NCBI GenBank assembly: GCA_905221605.1
Contig: CAJNDS010000386.1
Coordinates: 89,367 to 153,366 of the forward strand
DNA from: Symbiodinium natans
Lineage: Eukaryota > Sar > Dinophyceae > Suessiales > Symbiodiniaceae
Length of the DNA: 64,000 nucleotides
Reading direction: 5' to 3'
The notes under the pieces were generated by a model. That model was not told the DNA's origin. It saw nothing but the letters and a program-made list of their open reading frames with translations, and ran no database searches. Shown here piece after piece: positions 62,936 to 64,000 of the stretch; the stretch's first letter is position 1; the number at the start of each line of letters is the position of its first letter. Made by a program: the position numbers and the translations under genes.

Positions 62936-63459
62936 GGGGACTATTTATTCATCACGACCTTTAACACTACCACTTGTTTTCATGAGCCCAGGCTTTCAAC
63001 AAAGGCAGATGCGGATGCACAGCGTCGTGAGGAGTTGCCTCAAAAGAGCCTGTCAACCAAGAAGCGGCGTTTTGGGACTTATTGATTTGACACGGTGTGT
63101 CACCTTTGGAAGGATGGTTTCGCAACTTCAAAGCTGCTGGGCCTCATTCACCGATCGGAGGCCTCTGTCGGGGCGACCTGGTGATGAGAACGCAAGGATG
63201 CAATGCTACTCATTGCGGGTGGTTGAGATCTGGCACTCAGCAAGCCTGATGCAGGCATTGGCCTGCGCAACTTCGAAAGATATGTAGCAGCCTAAGCACA
63301 GCCTAAGCACAACGATGCTATTCAGGTCCAGGTTTGTGCAAGTGAATGAAAGTCTTGTGCAACATTTGCAAGGTTCAATGGGGACGATGACTCCTCCGAA
63401 GCATCGGTGACAAGGAACTGCAAAGCTTGCCAGAGAGGGTTCCTTAAGGCCTCATCCCG

Positions 63460-63700
63460 TTATTGCAAAGCAGCACAAAGCCTCATCATCTCGGCCTCGA
63501 TAAGTGTGTGATGTATTGTGATGTGACCCTGCGTGATCAGAGGATCCCATCCAACGAGTCGCAGCCATCCTTGGACTCTGTATACGAAGAGCTTGTTGTC
63601 GTTCCAAGCATTGGGTCCTTTGGACACCCCGAGATGTGCAGCCGCCCATGCGTGTACTTCACTTGGGGCCCATGTCCAAAGGCAAGGAAGTCTTGTGGTG
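63460..63700 (-). CDS. Possible exon with SAM-like domain
   Basis: The minus frame encodes WAPSEVHAWAAAHLGV, then YRVQGWLRLVGWDPLITQGH and IHHTLIEAEMMRLCAAL. The spacing of the Trp, the EVxxW, the VxGxxLLxL-like core and the LxxxGHxxxIHHxxxEAEMxxL end resembles a sterile alpha motif domain (protein or RNA binding). The 5' end at about 63700 is uncertain; upstream the frame is Thr/Lys-rich and intron-like. Family assignment is tentative. Confidence 0.35.
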
Positions 63701-64000
63701 CTTGTTGCTTGCTTGTTGCTTGTGTTGCGGTTTGCTTTTTTCTTTGAGAATCCCATAAGCATGATTCCACCTGCAACTGGACAGGCATCTTATTGTGGAT
63801 TTTGCCATCTGGCCCACCGGGAGCCCATTGGAAAGCTGGACAAGAGGCACGGAGGGGGGATCATGCGTGTGTGATGCAAGGTCCTGCTAAACGCAGTGCC
63901 ACGAGGCACCTGATTCAATGTAGGGGTCGTAGGAGAGCCGTGTTGATGTGATCCATGTGTCATTGCTTCGCGCAGTTAGTTCTTGAAAGCATGCCGTCGC

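Overview
The window looks like nuclear DNA of a dinoflagellate (Symbiodiniaceae or a relative). Evidence: host genes are cut into tiny exons joined at GT, GC and GA donors with AG|G acceptors; most of the DNA is non-coding, with G/C homopolymers and decayed minisatellites; the retroelements are a tyrosine-recombinase element with a cytosine-methyltransferase-like ORF and a LINE with a C-terminal RNase H. No bacterial features, rRNA, tRNA or spliced-leader gene was recognised.

Region 1-27 kb (host, minus strand): exons 2 and 3 of a Rab GDP-dissociation inhibitor (GDI) lie at 1.46-1.70 kb, and a phase-matched exon 1 with the start codon lies at 20.7 kb. The roughly 19 kb between them holds a three-exon FkbM-family methyltransferase gene (12.25-14.2 kb), a probable zinc-finger gene (16.6-17.5 kb), a long (AGAGGC)n array and a G-rich array. 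Unassigned exon-like pieces occur near 18, 22 and 27 kb. A foldback MITE-like element lies at 27.6 kb.

Region 28-37 kb (host, minus strand): a glycoside hydrolase family 30 (glucosylceramidase-like) gene, recognisable only by joining at least 16 short exons. Both catalytic glutamates are present. Its introns carry (CA)n, (TA)n and a TTTGGGGGG array.

Region 39.9-52.4 kb: a 9,144-bp DIRS-order retrotransposon (41554-50697) with split direct repeats in the order A1-ORFs-B1-A2-B2 (151 bp identical; 202 bp with 2 mismatches). Coding is ambisense: reverse transcriptase/RNase H and a coiled-coil ORF on minus; tyrosine recombinase, CCCH zinc-finger Gag-like protein and a DNA-methyltransferase-like protein on plus. 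It sits inside an older pair of flanking repeats.

Region 52.4-58 kb: a 5'-truncated, mutated LINE (minus) with endonuclease, reverse transcriptase, CCHC finger and RNase H remnants.

Region 58-64 kb: palindromic AACCCGGGTT-type repeats, a 590-bp (CTA)n array, a 213-bp duplication and one exon-like segment resembling a SAM domain. The host genes have no evident functional link to one another. The mobile element is the one self-contained multi-gene system: RT/RNase H makes the DNA copy, the recombinase would insert a circle, and the methyltransferase-like protein may mark the element's own DNA (inference).
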